Shown here: piece after piece, positions 37,625-46,635 of the stretch
Layout: each line of letters begins with the position of its first letter
Position numbering within the stretch: the first letter of the stretch is position 1
Assembly (NCBI GenBank): GCA_020636075.1
Contig: JACJYO010000001.1
Coordinates: 248,001 to 312,000 of the forward strand
DNA length: 64,000 nt
Reading direction: 5' to 3'
DNA from: Lewinellaceae bacterium
GTDB taxonomy: Bacteria > Bacteroidota > Bacteroidia > Chitinophagales > Saprospiraceae
Position numbers and translations under genes: made by a program
The notes under the pieces: generated by a model
What the model was told of the DNA's origin: nothing
Databases searched by the model: none
Seen by the model: only the letters and a program-made list of their open reading frames with translations

Positions 37625-38251
37625 TCATGATAATCGGTATATCGACATAATGTTTTTCAGGATTGCTCCAAAGTCAATTTTCAGGTCAATTAGTTTCCCG
37701 GTTTTAATGTCAAAAACCCAGCCATGCACAGTCATATTGCGCTCGCGGTAGGCCCGCTGGACATCTGCGGTTTTTATGACGTTTATGCATTGTTCCTGCA
37801 CGTTTAACTCGACAAGTCGCTTGTATTTTTCCTCTTCATTTTCGATCCGGTCGAGTTCCTCGTGATGGATCCGGTAAACATCCCGGATGTTCCGCAGCCA
37901 GGGGTTCAATATGCCCAAATCGGCCGGTTGCATAGCTGCTTTTACACCGCCACAGTAATAATGCCCGCACACAACCACATGATCTACCATTAAGCTATTC
38001 ACGGCGTAATTGATCACCGACATTACATTCAAATCGGTGTTCGGCACCATGTTCGCGATATTCCGGTGTACAAAAACCTCTCCTGGCTGTACCCCCATCA
38101 GATCCTCCGCAGTCACACGGCTGTCGGAACAGCCGATATACAGGATATCGGGGTTTTGGCCTTTGGCCAGATTCTCAAAATAATGCTCATCCAGCTTGAG
38201 CTTTTCCTTAATCCACGTTTCGTTGTTTATGAAAATTTGCTTGATGTCCAT
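37625..38251 (-). CDS. can: Beta-class carbonic anhydrase
   Basis: The 208-residue enzyme interconverts CO2 and bicarbonate in the cytoplasm. Zinc ligands Cys41 (GCSDSR), His97 and Cys100 (VCGHYYCGG) are present, with the Asp43/Arg45 dyad. The family motif VHRNIANMV follows. Length and motifs fit the Can type. It is alone on the minus strand between a palindrome and the terminator at 37586. Confidence 0.95.
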   Translation of the reverse strand: MDIKQIFINNETWIKEKLKLDEHYFENLAKGQNPDILYIGCSDSRVTAEDLMGVQPGEVFVHRNIANMVPNTDLNVMSVINYAVNSLMVDHVVVCGHYYCGGVKAAMQPADLGILNPWLRNIRDVYRIHHEELDRIENEEEKYKRLVELNVQEQCINVIKTADVQRAYRERNMTVHGWVFDIKTGKLIDLKIDFGAILKNIMSIYRLS

Positions 38252-38281
38252 AACTCAAGTTGGTTTAATTGTTCGGACTGT

Positions 38282-38314
38282 AGTGTCGGAGTGACTGGTA
38301 GTCACTCCGACACT
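38282..38314. repeat. Perfect 15-bp stem with 3-nt loop downstream of the BNR gene
   Basis: AGTGTCGGAGTGACT pairs perfectly with AGTCACTCCGACACT around a GGT loop. It lies between the stop of the 38330 gene and the start of the carbonic anhydrase gene, both on the minus strand, and has no T-run. It may act as a transcript-end or stability hairpin. Confidence 0.7.
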
Positions 38315-38329
38315 TGCGTTTGTGATCAA

Positions 38330-41300
38330 TTATTCATCCTTAAACAAGGAATACTCCACTGCATCGGCCATTTCACGGAATTCCCGCCAAGGTCCGGAAA
38401 ACAAAGCATCAATTCGCGCCAGCAGCGCAGTCGTTTCATCTTCCGCTACTTTCATTGCAAGGCGTGCATTGCCATTGGGTGCGCCCGGCGATTCGCCAAT
38501 GCGATTTACAGCGCTGCGCAGGAGCGAACTCAGCTCATTGGGATTGCGCTGGATCCCCTTTTTTTCCTCGTGTTCAAAAAATACGTTTTTCAAAACACCG
38601 ATGCTGTCGCGTAGGGTTTTTCCCAGATCGAGAATCGGCTTTTTTGTGCTGTCCGGCACATTCACAAACTGACTTTCTACCAATTTGATCGTTTTTTCCG
38701 CCGAAACCAGGCGGTCATAGGCCTTCTTCGTTTTTTCAATTACAGGATAAAAACTCCGGATAGCCTCTGCGTTTTCCCGACGGGCATCAAGCGGAATATT
38801 GAGGCGCGGATCGTCGATAACCTGAAGAACCGTTGAGTCCTTTTGCCCTTTGTAAAGTACCAGCACCTTGTAGCTGCCTGGAAGGACGCCCGGGCCACCG
38901 CCTGGTTCCAGTTGGTCGCGGTTAGGTTCACGCCTTGATGGGTATTGCACGCCCCGGGTATCCAATCCCCAGGTAATTCTGCTGAAACAAGTGTCCAGCT
39001 CGGTTTGCCAACGCCGGATGGTATCGCCTTCCATGTTGAGCACTAACACCGTAGCTTTTGCCTTTTTGTCGCCGCGGCCACCGCGACCGGGCCGGCGTGG
39101 AGTATCGCTCTCCTCATCGGCGGCATCATCCGGTTCTGTTTTTTCTGTCTTTTTAGGTGTTTCGGGTTTCACCCAAACCGGAATTTGCGCAGCGGTACCC
39201 TTGTTGGCGCCTGCATAAAAGGCATCTGCTGAAAAACGCGGACCCTGGAACGAACGCCAGGATGCCAGAATAGCAGCTTGTGGGGTGAACAATTTAAAAG
39301 ACTGGCTTAAAAAACCGGCATTGCGCGCCATCTCGCGTAACGGTGCGATGTTATCCAAAATCCAGAGCGCACGGCCAAAAGTGCCAAGGATCAAATCGCC
39401 GTCGCGCGGATGGATTTTCATATCCTGCACCGGCACGCAAGGCAAACCACCAGTTTCATCGGCACTTACCCGCGGCCAATGCATCCAGTTGGCGCCATAG
39501 TCGAAGCTGACATGCAAACCCTGGTCGGTGCCCAGAAAAAGCAGGTTGGGAACTTCCGGGTCTTGCGTGACGGAAAGGCAAAAGCCCATTACATTGCTCG
39601 GACTGGCGAGGCGTTTCCAGGAACGGCCAAAATCTGTGGTATGGTAGAGATAGGGCGCCCAGTCGTTCAGCCGGTAGTTATTTACCACCACGAAAGCTTC
39701 CCCTGCATTTTTTGCCGATGCTTCAATTTGTGGTATCCATGCGCCTTTCGGACAGCCAGGCAACAAGCCGGATAAATTTTGCCAGTTCCTGCCGCCATCC
39801 TGTGTGAGTTGCAATTGCCCGTCGTCGGTCCCAACCCAAACGACACCTTGCTGCACCGGACTTGGCGCGATGGCAATGATGGAGCAAAAGTTTTCGGCAT
39901 TTGTTGCATCGATGGTCAGACCACCGGACGTATTCTGATGCATTTTGGCGGTGTCATTGGTAGTCAAATCGGGTGAAAGCAAATTCCAGGTCTGGCCGAA
40001 ATCGGGGGAATAGTGCAAAAACTGACTGCCGAAGTACAAACCGCCATCGCGAAACGGGTCCTGCGCAATTCCGGCATTCCAGTTCCAGCGCAAGTCTACT
40101 TTATCCGGATGCAGCGGTTTCAGATAAACAGAGTACCCGGTTTGAATGTCCACCTGGCTCAATTCACCGCCTTGCGACATGGCGAAGCAATATCGGCTGT
40201 TGTTACGCTGCGGCACCACATCGAAACCATCACCAAAAAGAACCTCCTGCCAATCGGAGTTTCGGATACCACCCGAACGCCAAATGGACGATGGGCCTAC
40301 CCAGGAGCCGTTATCCTGCAATCCTCCGTAAATATTGTAGGGAATTTCATTGTCGACATTGATATGGTAAAACTGTCCGACTGGGATATTCTCCGCATAG
40401 CGCCAGGTGACGCCGCCGTCGCGGGTAATATTGAGGCCGCCATCGTTGCCATCGATCATAAAATCCGGGTCATCCGGATGTATCCAGAAAGCGTGGTGGT
40501 CGAGGTGAATCACCCAGCCTTTCCAGGTTTCAAATGATTTTCCGCCGTCCTCACTTCGGTTCAGGTAGGTATGGAGACTGTATACCCGGTTTTCATTTTT
40601 AGGATCAACATATATCTCAGCATAGTAAAACGGACGCCCGCCGATGTTATCCGTTGACGTTTTACGCCAATTTCGGCCGCCATCGTTGCTGCGGTACAAG
40701 GCGTTTTCTTCGGCTTCGACAAGGGCATACACCACATTGGGTTTGTTATGCGCCACAGCGAGTCCGATGCGGCCAAGCTCACCTTTGGGCAAGCCGTCTT
40801 TTTCGGTACTGCGCGTCCAGCTTTCGCCACCGTCGTAAGAAATGTACAGCCCGGAACCGGGACCGCCCGATTTAAAAAACCAGGGCCAGCGCCGGTATTC
40901 CCACATGGACGCATAGAGTTTGTTGGGGTTGGCGGGGTCAGCTACCAATTCGGCGCAGCCGGTAAGATCGTTGACGTACAGCACCTTACGCCAGGTTTTG
41001 CCGCCATCGGTGCTTTTGAACACGCCGCGGTCTTCATTCGGGCCATTGGTGGAGCCCATAGCAGCTACCCAGAGGATATCGGGGTTGTCGCGATGCAACA
41101 CAATGCGGTGAATGGTGCGCGTTTGATTTAAACCCATGTCTTGCCAGGTACGACCGCCATCGATGGATTTAAAAATGCCAATACCAAAATTCTGAGAGTT
41201 CCGCGGATTCCCCTCGCCCGTACCGACCCAGATGAGATCGGGGTTTTGCGGATGGATCGCCAGCGCACCGATACTTTGCGTAGGCGCCGCGTCGAAAATC

Positions 41301-41533
41301 GGCTGCCAATCGGTACCGCCGCTGCGGCTGCGCCAAACACCACCGGAAGCTGCGCCGGCATAAATAATTTCCGGGTTGGCAGGGTCGCAGGTGATGGCGG
41401 TTATACGGCCCGACATGGCGCCCGGGCCAATGGAACGGAAGTTCAGACTACGCAGTTTTTCCGAATCAATTTTTTGAGAAAACAAGCTGCCCGCAAGGCA
41501 AGCCAGAAACAAAACAGTAATTCTATGCTTCAT
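38330..41533 (-). CDS. Sortilin/BNR-repeat exported glycosyl-hydrolase-like protein
   Basis: The 1067-residue protein has a signal peptide (residues 1-19, ending LFSQ). Residues 30-740 are beta-propeller blades with Asp-box BNR signatures (SIDGGRTW, STDGGKTWRKV, SYDGGESW, SNDGGRNW, SEDGGKSF, TRDGGVTW, TQDGGRNW), the Vps10/sortilin-like type. A low-complexity lysine/proline segment (about 795-830) separates a C-terminal beta-sandwich and a helical end (residues 950-1067). Databases label this family as exported glycosyl hydrolases, but no activity is established from the sequence. Monocistronic on the minus strand. Confidence 0.85.
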   Translation of the reverse strand: MKHRITVLFLACLAGSLFSQKIDSEKLRSLNFRSIGPGAMSGRITAITCDPANPEIIYAGAASGGVWRSRSGGTDWQPIFDAAPTQSIGALAIHPQNPDLIWVGTGEGNPRNSQNFGIGIFKSIDGGRTWQDMGLNQTRTIHRIVLHRDNPDILWVAAMGSTNGPNEDRGVFKSTDGGKTWRKVLYVNDLTGCAELVADPANPNKLYASMWEYRRWPWFFKSGGPGSGLYISYDGGESWTRSTEKDGLPKGELGRIGLAVAHNKPNVVYALVEAEENALYRSNDGGRNWRKTSTDNIGGRPFYYAEIYVDPKNENRVYSLHTYLNRSEDGGKSFETWKGWVIHLDHHAFWIHPDDPDFMIDGNDGGLNITRDGGVTWRYAENIPVGQFYHINVDNEIPYNIYGGLQDNGSWVGPSSIWRSGGIRNSDWQEVLFGDGFDVVPQRNNSRYCFAMSQGGELSQVDIQTGYSVYLKPLHPDKVDLRWNWNAGIAQDPFRDGGLYFGSQFLHYSPDFGQTWNLLSPDLTTNDTAKMHQNTSGGLTIDATNAENFCSIIAIAPSPVQQGVVWVGTDDGQLQLTQDGGRNWQNLSGLLPGCPKGAWIPQIEASAKNAGEAFVVVNNYRLNDWAPYLYHTTDFGRSWKRLASPSNVMGFCLSVTQDPEVPNLLFLGTDQGLHVSFDYGANWMHWPRVSADETGGLPCVPVQDMKIHPRDGDLILGTFGRALWILDNIAPLREMARNAGFLSQSFKLFTPQAAILASWRSFQGPRFSADAFYAGANKGTAAQIPVWVKPETPKKTEKTEPDDAADEESDTPRRPGRGGRGDKKAKATVLVLNMEGDTIRRWQTELDTCFSRITWGLDTRGVQYPSRREPNRDQLEPGGGPGVLPGSYKVLVLYKGQKDSTVLQVIDDPRLNIPLDARRENAEAIRSFYPVIEKTKKAYDRLVSAEKTIKLVESQFVNVPDSTKKPILDLGKTLRDSIGVLKNVFFEHEEKKGIQRNPNELSSLLRSAVNRIGESPGAPNGNARLAMKVAEDETTALLARIDALFSGPWREFREMADAVEYSLFKDE

Positions 41534-41748
41534 AAAACAGCGGTTAATGACGAATTATGGTTGGCGCAAAATCTGATTATAAACTGAAACGGGTTTCCTT
41601 TTTCGATTAAAATTAGTTGTAACGCATGATTTGGAAAGGTTAATCGTTTGTAATCGCAGCGAGCAACTTTGGAAAAAAGTGGAGGCATTTTAGGCCTTGT
41701 TTTTCAAAAGAAAGCATCTTTACTGTCAAACGAAACAGACTATTCAGC

Positions 41749-42486
41749 ATGGCAACCCTTACTTACCACACCAATGGCGTTTTACTCGACCGTCGTGATA
41801 ACGGCCCGGACATGGCGATTTTCGGCAACATACAAGTTCCCCTGATCACGGCCTCTCAGCTGCAGCGTTATGCCGCAATTGTATACGCTGAAGCAGCGTA
41901 CAGCGCGTTGCTGCATGAAATTAGTCCGCGCGATCCACGCGGAGCATTATGGCGCGAAACCGTTGCCATTGCCATTGCCATGTACAATTATGTCCGCAAC
42001 AAGAGCATGGCATTTTACCGGGCAGGCCGCATTTACAACATCAACGACCTGGTTAATGATGCTGCTTATGTTAAAGGGATCAACAGCCCCAAATTCAACG
42101 AATACTTTATGCCCGGTGGCGATGAAACCAAACGCACCTTCGCAAACCTGGCAGTGCTGAAACTCTTCACCCGCCAGGTGGAGGATATCCGGTCGATCAT
42201 TTTTGAAATTCAGCAAGCAGCCTACTGGGACGGCAACGATATTTTCCGCCGCTACCGCGAGCACTATCGTGCCAAACAAGGTTTTGAATTGGGCAACCCG
42301 GAACATGGCAGGCTGTACCAAAATGTAACGATCATTCCCGGTACGCAGGTCATTGATTCCTGCCCGGCCCAAGACCCGCGTGTAGCGGCCTATCGCCAGT
42401 TTACTTTTCTATCGACGATGACGGCGGGCGGCAGTATTTTTTACCGGATACACCCGCAGGCGGTGGCGCAAGGGGTGACTTGGTAA
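41749..42486 (+). CDS. Unrecognised protein, faintly like SleB cell-wall hydrolases
   Basis: The 245-residue protein has no signal peptide or membrane segment. The middle (YAAIVYAEAAYSALLHEI..., ETVAIAIAMYNYVRNK) recalls the catalytic-Glu helix of SleB/Hydrolase_2 enzymes (A-x-V-Y-x-E-A, then A-x-V-x-x-N-R-V). The candidate catalytic Glu is in VYAEAA near residue 46. The similarity is short and may be chance. Without export signals such an enzyme would need another route to peptidoglycan. It stands alone between genes of other function. Confidence 0.6.
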   Translation: MATLTYHTNGVLLDRRDNGPDMAIFGNIQVPLITASQLQRYAAIVYAEAAYSALLHEISPRDPRGALWRETVAIAIAMYNYVRNKSMAFYRAGRIYNINDLVNDAAYVKGINSPKFNEYFMPGGDETKRTFANLAVLKLFTRQVEDIRSIIFEIQQAAYWDGNDIFRRYREHYRAKQGFELGNPEHGRLYQNVTIIPGTQVIDSCPAQDPRVAAYRQFTFLSTMTAGGSIFYRIHPQAVAQGVTW

Positions 42487-42611
42487 TGCCTGGCTTATTT
42501 TTGAAATTCTACCCGGGAGTTTGCTAATCATGGCCTTATACCGTGTCAGGTTTTCGCGAGCGCTGAATATTTGGTTATTTTTGAAATAGTCATTTACATA
42601 AAATAACCACC

Positions 42612-44510
42612 ATGAAAAAACTTGTACTGCTTTCCTGCCTTTTTACCCTATTCTACACCCAACTGATTGCGCTTGCCCCTGATACCCCGGCCCCGCTCTA
42701 TGAACATCTGGTGGAGATCAACCGGCAGTGGTTAAAAGTTGTTCCCGGGCAACCATTGCTGGAACAAACCACATTTACCAACGATCAGGCGCGTATTGCC
42801 ACACATTTGCGCCTGGTCGAACAAATGCTCCGCCAACGCATTTATCCGGCCTTCAATGCCAAACAACGCGCCAACCGGCTCCGCCACCTCGATGCGCTGC
42901 ACGCGTATCACCTTGCCGGAGTTTTTCCGACCAACCATTACCACCTCGAACGCCGGCCATATTTCCGCGACAACAACGCGGTACTTTGCGCCGTCGGCTA
43001 CCTGCTTTGGGAAGATGACCAACATGAGCTCGTCGACCGGGTCAATCGGGAAAACAACTACGGATACCTGTTCGATTTGTCCCGGCAATACCCGGAAATC
43101 GAAGTCTGGGCTACAGAAAATGGATTTCTTCTGGAAGAACTGGCTTGGATACAACCTGCTTATGAACCAATCAAACCGGACTTTTCCCTTTGGGGAAACG
43201 GGCAGGGACTAAACCCAGGGGGCCAAATCAATATCATGGCAAAAACGCCCGACGAGACCAAACTGATTGTCGCCGGGGCCTTCAGCAGCATCGATGGACA
43301 AGCATTTAACAATATTGCTGTTTGGGATGGTGCCGGGTGGTCAGCTTTGGGTGCAGGTGTGATCGGAGAGGTCTTTGCGCTGGATGTGTACCATCTTTTT
43401 GGAACGTCAAAATTGCTGGTTGGTGGAAAATTTTACCTGCCCGGCCAACCTGAACTCCAAAACGTAGCCGAATACGATTTCAATTCTGCCACCTGGAAAG
43501 GTTTACAAACCGGCGATATGGGAGGCAGTGTTTACGCCGTGCATTATAATTCAGGCTTCCCCGGCCTGTACATTGGCGGCGATTTTCAAAAGATCAATGG
43601 GACAGACCACCCCTACATTGGCCATTGGCATCCGTACAATAACGGTGTTTGGAATTACTATTTTGATTATTTGAACACCGACGGACCGGTAAAAACCCTA
43701 GCTGATGTGGATGGTTTGATGTTAGTCGGAGGAAGTTTTGAAAAAGTAAAAAATGCTGACACCGGTAACTGGGAACCGGCGCCCCATCTGGTTTATTTCA
43801 GGCATTCCTATGGCTGGATACCACTAATCCACAACTTGCCGGCAGTGGAGAAAGCCACCTATTTTGAAGGGAACATTTTTGCCGCACATCCCTTCAAACT
43901 AAAACCCGATGGAAAAACAGAGGGCTTAAGCGTCCTGAAAGCCGGGCTGTGGTACGAACAATCTGTTTGGCCTTATGCCGACAGCACTATCCACGGTTTT
44001 TGTCCCTATAACAACTATTTAATGGTTTTTGGCGGACTTCAGGGCGGGAGTATAAACGGTGGCTTCGGTACCGGGATGATCCATTTTCAAGACGACAACC
44101 TGACCTTGCAGGGCGTAACACTTGCCGACGCCACCATCCGGGCAGCACAATCCTTCCAGGGTTTTATGTACGTTGCCGGCGATTTTGAGCATCTTTTCGG
44201 CACTGCGGATCCCTACGATGGCATGGCGCGATTTACCCTGCCCTATGTCTCCAGCCCCGAACCCGACCGGCAATTAGCCATTGAGGTGACAGCCTCGGCA
44301 AAACGCCTGCGTTGCCGGTATGATGCCCTGGACTACCCGACTGAACTGCGCATTTTTGATTTACAGGGGCGCCTGGTTACTGAAGTGGAGTTGCTGCCCG
44401 GAGGGGAAACTATTCTGGACGTAACTGCCGAATGGAACACAGGCTTGTACGTGTGGCAATTACAAAATCAAACCGGCATGCAAGCCGGCAAATGGGCGGT
44501 GCAAAATTGA
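42612..44510 (+). CDS. T9SS-exported beta-propeller protein
   Basis: The 632-residue protein has a signal peptide (residues 1-21). A helical N-terminal domain (about 25-170; histidine- and arginine-rich, LRLVEQMLRQRIYPAFNAKQRANRLRHLDALHAYHLAG) is followed by propeller-like strands with the repeated pattern LIVAGAFSSIDGQAFNNIAVWDG, LYIGGDFQKINGTDHPYIG, MLVGGSFEKV, YVAGDFEHLFG. The last 85 residues (LRIFDLQGRLVTEVELLPGG, GLYVWQL) form a type A sorting domain. Function unknown beyond export to the surface. Confidence 0.85.
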   Translation: MKKLVLLSCLFTLFYTQLIALAPDTPAPLYEHLVEINRQWLKVVPGQPLLEQTTFTNDQARIATHLRLVEQMLRQRIYPAFNAKQRANRLRHLDALHAYHLAGVFPTNHYHLERRPYFRDNNAVLCAVGYLLWEDDQHELVDRVNRENNYGYLFDLSRQYPEIEVWATENGFLLEELAWIQPAYEPIKPDFSLWGNGQGLNPGGQINIMAKTPDETKLIVAGAFSSIDGQAFNNIAVWDGAGWSALGAGVIGEVFALDVYHLFGTSKLLVGGKFYLPGQPELQNVAEYDFNSATWKGLQTGDMGGSVYAVHYNSGFPGLYIGGDFQKINGTDHPYIGHWHPYNNGVWNYYFDYLNTDGPVKTLADVDGLMLVGGSFEKVKNADTGNWEPAPHLVYFRHSYGWIPLIHNLPAVEKATYFEGNIFAAHPFKLKPDGKTEGLSVLKAGLWYEQSVWPYADSTIHGFCPYNNYLMVFGGLQGGSINGGFGTGMIHFQDDNLTLQGVTLADATIRAAQSFQGFMYVAGDFEHLFGTADPYDGMARFTLPYVSSPEPDRQLAIEVTASAKRLRCRYDALDYPTELRIFDLQGRLVTEVELLPGGETILDVTAEWNTGLYVWQLQNQTGMQAGKWAVQN

Positions 44511-44569
44511 TCTTTATTATTGGCGTGACTTGTACGGTTTCACTTTTATAACCGATAACAATTTAATCC

Positions 44570-44602
44570 AGATGTCTCCCCCGCCCTGCGGGGGAGACAT
44601 CT
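44570..44602. terminator. Strong hairpin between convergent genes
   Basis: AGATGTCTCCCCCGC pairs perfectly with GCGGGGGAGACATCT around a CCT loop. It is located 60 bp after the 42612 gene and about 75 bp from the convergent GH105 gene. No T-run follows, so termination is inferred from position and stability. Confidence 0.6.
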
Positions 44603-44676
44603 GAACTGCCAACACATTATTAGTTGTTTAGGTGAACCCGTGGCAGTCACGCCGACAATATGCCCAGCTAAACACC

Positions 44677-45819
44677 CTACTTCCGGTTCAGTTTATACAT
44701 TTCCGAACCAGCCAACAGGAAGGCGCCAAGCCCATAGTCTTCAAAATCGGGAATTTTATCGTAGCTCAAGGGTTGCCCCTCGGAAGGCTCTTTGCCCGTG
44801 CTTTGCAAGTACCCTAAAAAACCATTGGGATGCAATGCATCGCTGACCATAGCGTTCCAGGCTTTGTTGACGATGGGCCGGTATTTTTTTTCGCTCAAAA
44901 TCCCATTGTTAATGCCCCAGGCCATGCCGTACACAAACATGGCGGTGCCGCTGGTTTCTTTACCGCCGAAATGGGTAGGATCGTGCAAACTCACGTTCCA
45001 AAAGCCGTCCGGGCGCTGCACTTTGGCCAATGCCTTTGCCATGCGCTTCAGGTCTTTGACATAAACTTTCCGGTGCGGGGCATCGTTCGGGATAATGTCC
45101 AGCACCCGGGCCAAAGCCACCAACACCCAGCCGTTTCCGCGCGACCAGTAGCAGTCTTCGCCATTAGGTTCCTGATACGGCGGATCGAAATCAGCATCGC
45201 GCCACCACAGGCCGTCTTTTTTGTTGTACAGGCCGTTCGTACCGTGCTTCGTTTTGGTGAAGTTGTACATGGCAAACATCCGTTCGTAGTATGCTTTGTT
45301 ATTGTAAATCACCCCCAACTTGGCAAAAACCGGCATGGTCATCTGGATGGCATCAATCCAGCTCCAGTCGTCAATTTTTGTGGTGTTCATCATGCTGTCG
45401 ATGGATGCCTTGATGTGTTTTATGCGTTCCGGTTGCGGGTCAATCAGATACAGATCGATATACGTTTGGCCGGCACATTGATTGTCGGCATTACGCGTGT
45501 ACGTGTCGCCATCGCGGAGGTTCCATTTGTGAAATTCAGCCCAATCTTTGGCATAATCATAATATGCCTGCTTTGGGTCAATCGAATAGAGCGCCATCAG
45601 GCCTTCATAATAAACCGCCCTGGTCCAAATGTTACTGGCCCGCTCCTTATTCGTGATGATCGTCTTGCCTACATCCGGCCATTTTTTCATGAAATACGCG
45701 TTGGCCACGCGCATCTTTTCAAGAATTTCAGTTTGGCCCATTGCAGGTTGTGCGTGCATGGTTCCAATTAAGAGGCACAAGCCGGTTGTAAGGCAAATGA
45801 GTGCGAATTTCCCGTTCAT
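44677..45819 (-). CDS. GH105 unsaturated rhamnogalacturonyl hydrolase
   Basis: The enzyme removes unsaturated galacturonic acid from the non-reducing end of rhamnogalacturonan oligosaccharides made by pectin lyases. From the ATG at 45819 it has 380 residues with a signal peptide (NGKFALICLTTGLCLLIGTMHAQ); 11 more residues upstream are possible. The (alpha/alpha)6 barrel has the catalytic-type Asp156 (DDWSWIDAIQM), with WSRGNGW and SGTAMFVYGMAWG as other family motifs. It ends the minus-strand pectin gene set, separated from it by a plus-strand lipoprotein gene. Confidence 0.9.
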   Translation of the reverse strand: MNGKFALICLTTGLCLLIGTMHAQPAMGQTEILEKMRVANAYFMKKWPDVGKTIITNKERASNIWTRAVYYEGLMALYSIDPKQAYYDYAKDWAEFHKWNLRDGDTYTRNADNQCAGQTYIDLYLIDPQPERIKHIKASIDSMMNTTKIDDWSWIDAIQMTMPVFAKLGVIYNNKAYYERMFAMYNFTKTKHGTNGLYNKKDGLWWRDADFDPPYQEPNGEDCYWSRGNGWVLVALARVLDIIPNDAPHRKVYVKDLKRMAKALAKVQRPDGFWNVSLHDPTHFGGKETSGTAMFVYGMAWGINNGILSEKKYRPIVNKAWNAMVSDALHPNGFLGYLQSTGKEPSEGQPLSYDKIPDFEDYGLGAFLLAGSEMYKLNRK

Positions 45820-45944
45820 ATTTGATGTTTTCGTTTTAACTAATATTTGCAATTGCCGTGTAATTTTTGGATTAGCGGAGCTATTTGGTTATTTTTATTG
45901 CCTGTTCATCAACGCGTTATTGTTCACAATTTAATGAATGCATT

Positions 45945-46568
45945 ATGAAAAAGAGCTACCTGCTTTTTGTCCTTGCAGCACTCGGTTTTCTGGGGTCATG
46001 CCAAAAAGAAAATTCGGTCCAGCAGCCAATGGCCGTCGTCCCGCTTTCTGCCCAGCAAGAACTTGCAAACATTTCCCCGCCTATTATTCTATTTCAGTAT
46101 TCCCTGGTCAATCTGGCCACCGGCACCGAATCCGGCTGGATAATTGATCGCGCCGGCGCAATTAAGAAATACCAGTCCGAATCCATTTTGCATATGCCTA
46201 CGGCAGAAAATTCGGCTTGGACTGAAACTGAACTGATCGAGCTGTATCTCCTTGCGAAGGAAGATGTCAGCAGTGTCACTGTTGAAGAACTTTTGCCCCG
46301 CGCTTACCAGGGAAAAAGCCTGGATAAAAAATTCCTGAGCGGAACCGAAACCAACAATGATATCACCTGGGTTGCCGCTTTTTATGCCTATACTCAGGAT
46401 AACGGCGCCGGAGATTATGGCAGTTGCAACAACACGTCGGCCAACGCTGCTGACAAATCCATCAATCAACTGATCATCAATCTTTCAGGGCAATTAAACC
46501 GTTACGAAACGTCCACCTATGCCATCGATCTTCATCAATGGCTTTTGGCTTTGAAAGAAAAAATTTAA
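45945..46568 (+). CDS. Small lipoprotein of unknown function
   Basis: The ATG at 45945 gives 207 residues with a clear lipoprotein signal (FVLAALGFLGSC, Cys19); the longer frame to 45885 is discarded. The mature part has no recognisable domain. It lies on the plus strand inside the minus-strand pectin cluster, so it is not part of that transcript. It ends just before a bidirectional terminator. Confidence 0.75.
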   Translation: MKKSYLLFVLAALGFLGSCQKENSVQQPMAVVPLSAQQELANISPPIILFQYSLVNLATGTESGWIIDRAGAIKKYQSESILHMPTAENSAWTETELIELYLLAKEDVSSVTVEELLPRAYQGKSLDKKFLSGTETNNDITWVAAFYAYTQDNGAGDYGSCNNTSANAADKSINQLIINLSGQLNRYETSTYAIDLHQWLLALKEKI

Positions 46569-46583
46569 ACCTGTTTTCTCCGC

Positions 46584-46621
46584 AAAGACCCCAGGTGCAA
46601 TAAATCGCACCTGGGGTCTTT
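46584..46621. terminator. Bidirectional terminator
   Basis: AAAGACCCCAGGTGC and GCACCTGGGGTCTTT pair across an 8-nt loop, with A and T tracts at the two bases. It separates the lipoprotein (plus) from the glycosidase (minus). Confidence 0.9.
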
Positions 46622-46635
46622 GCTTTAAAATCCCC

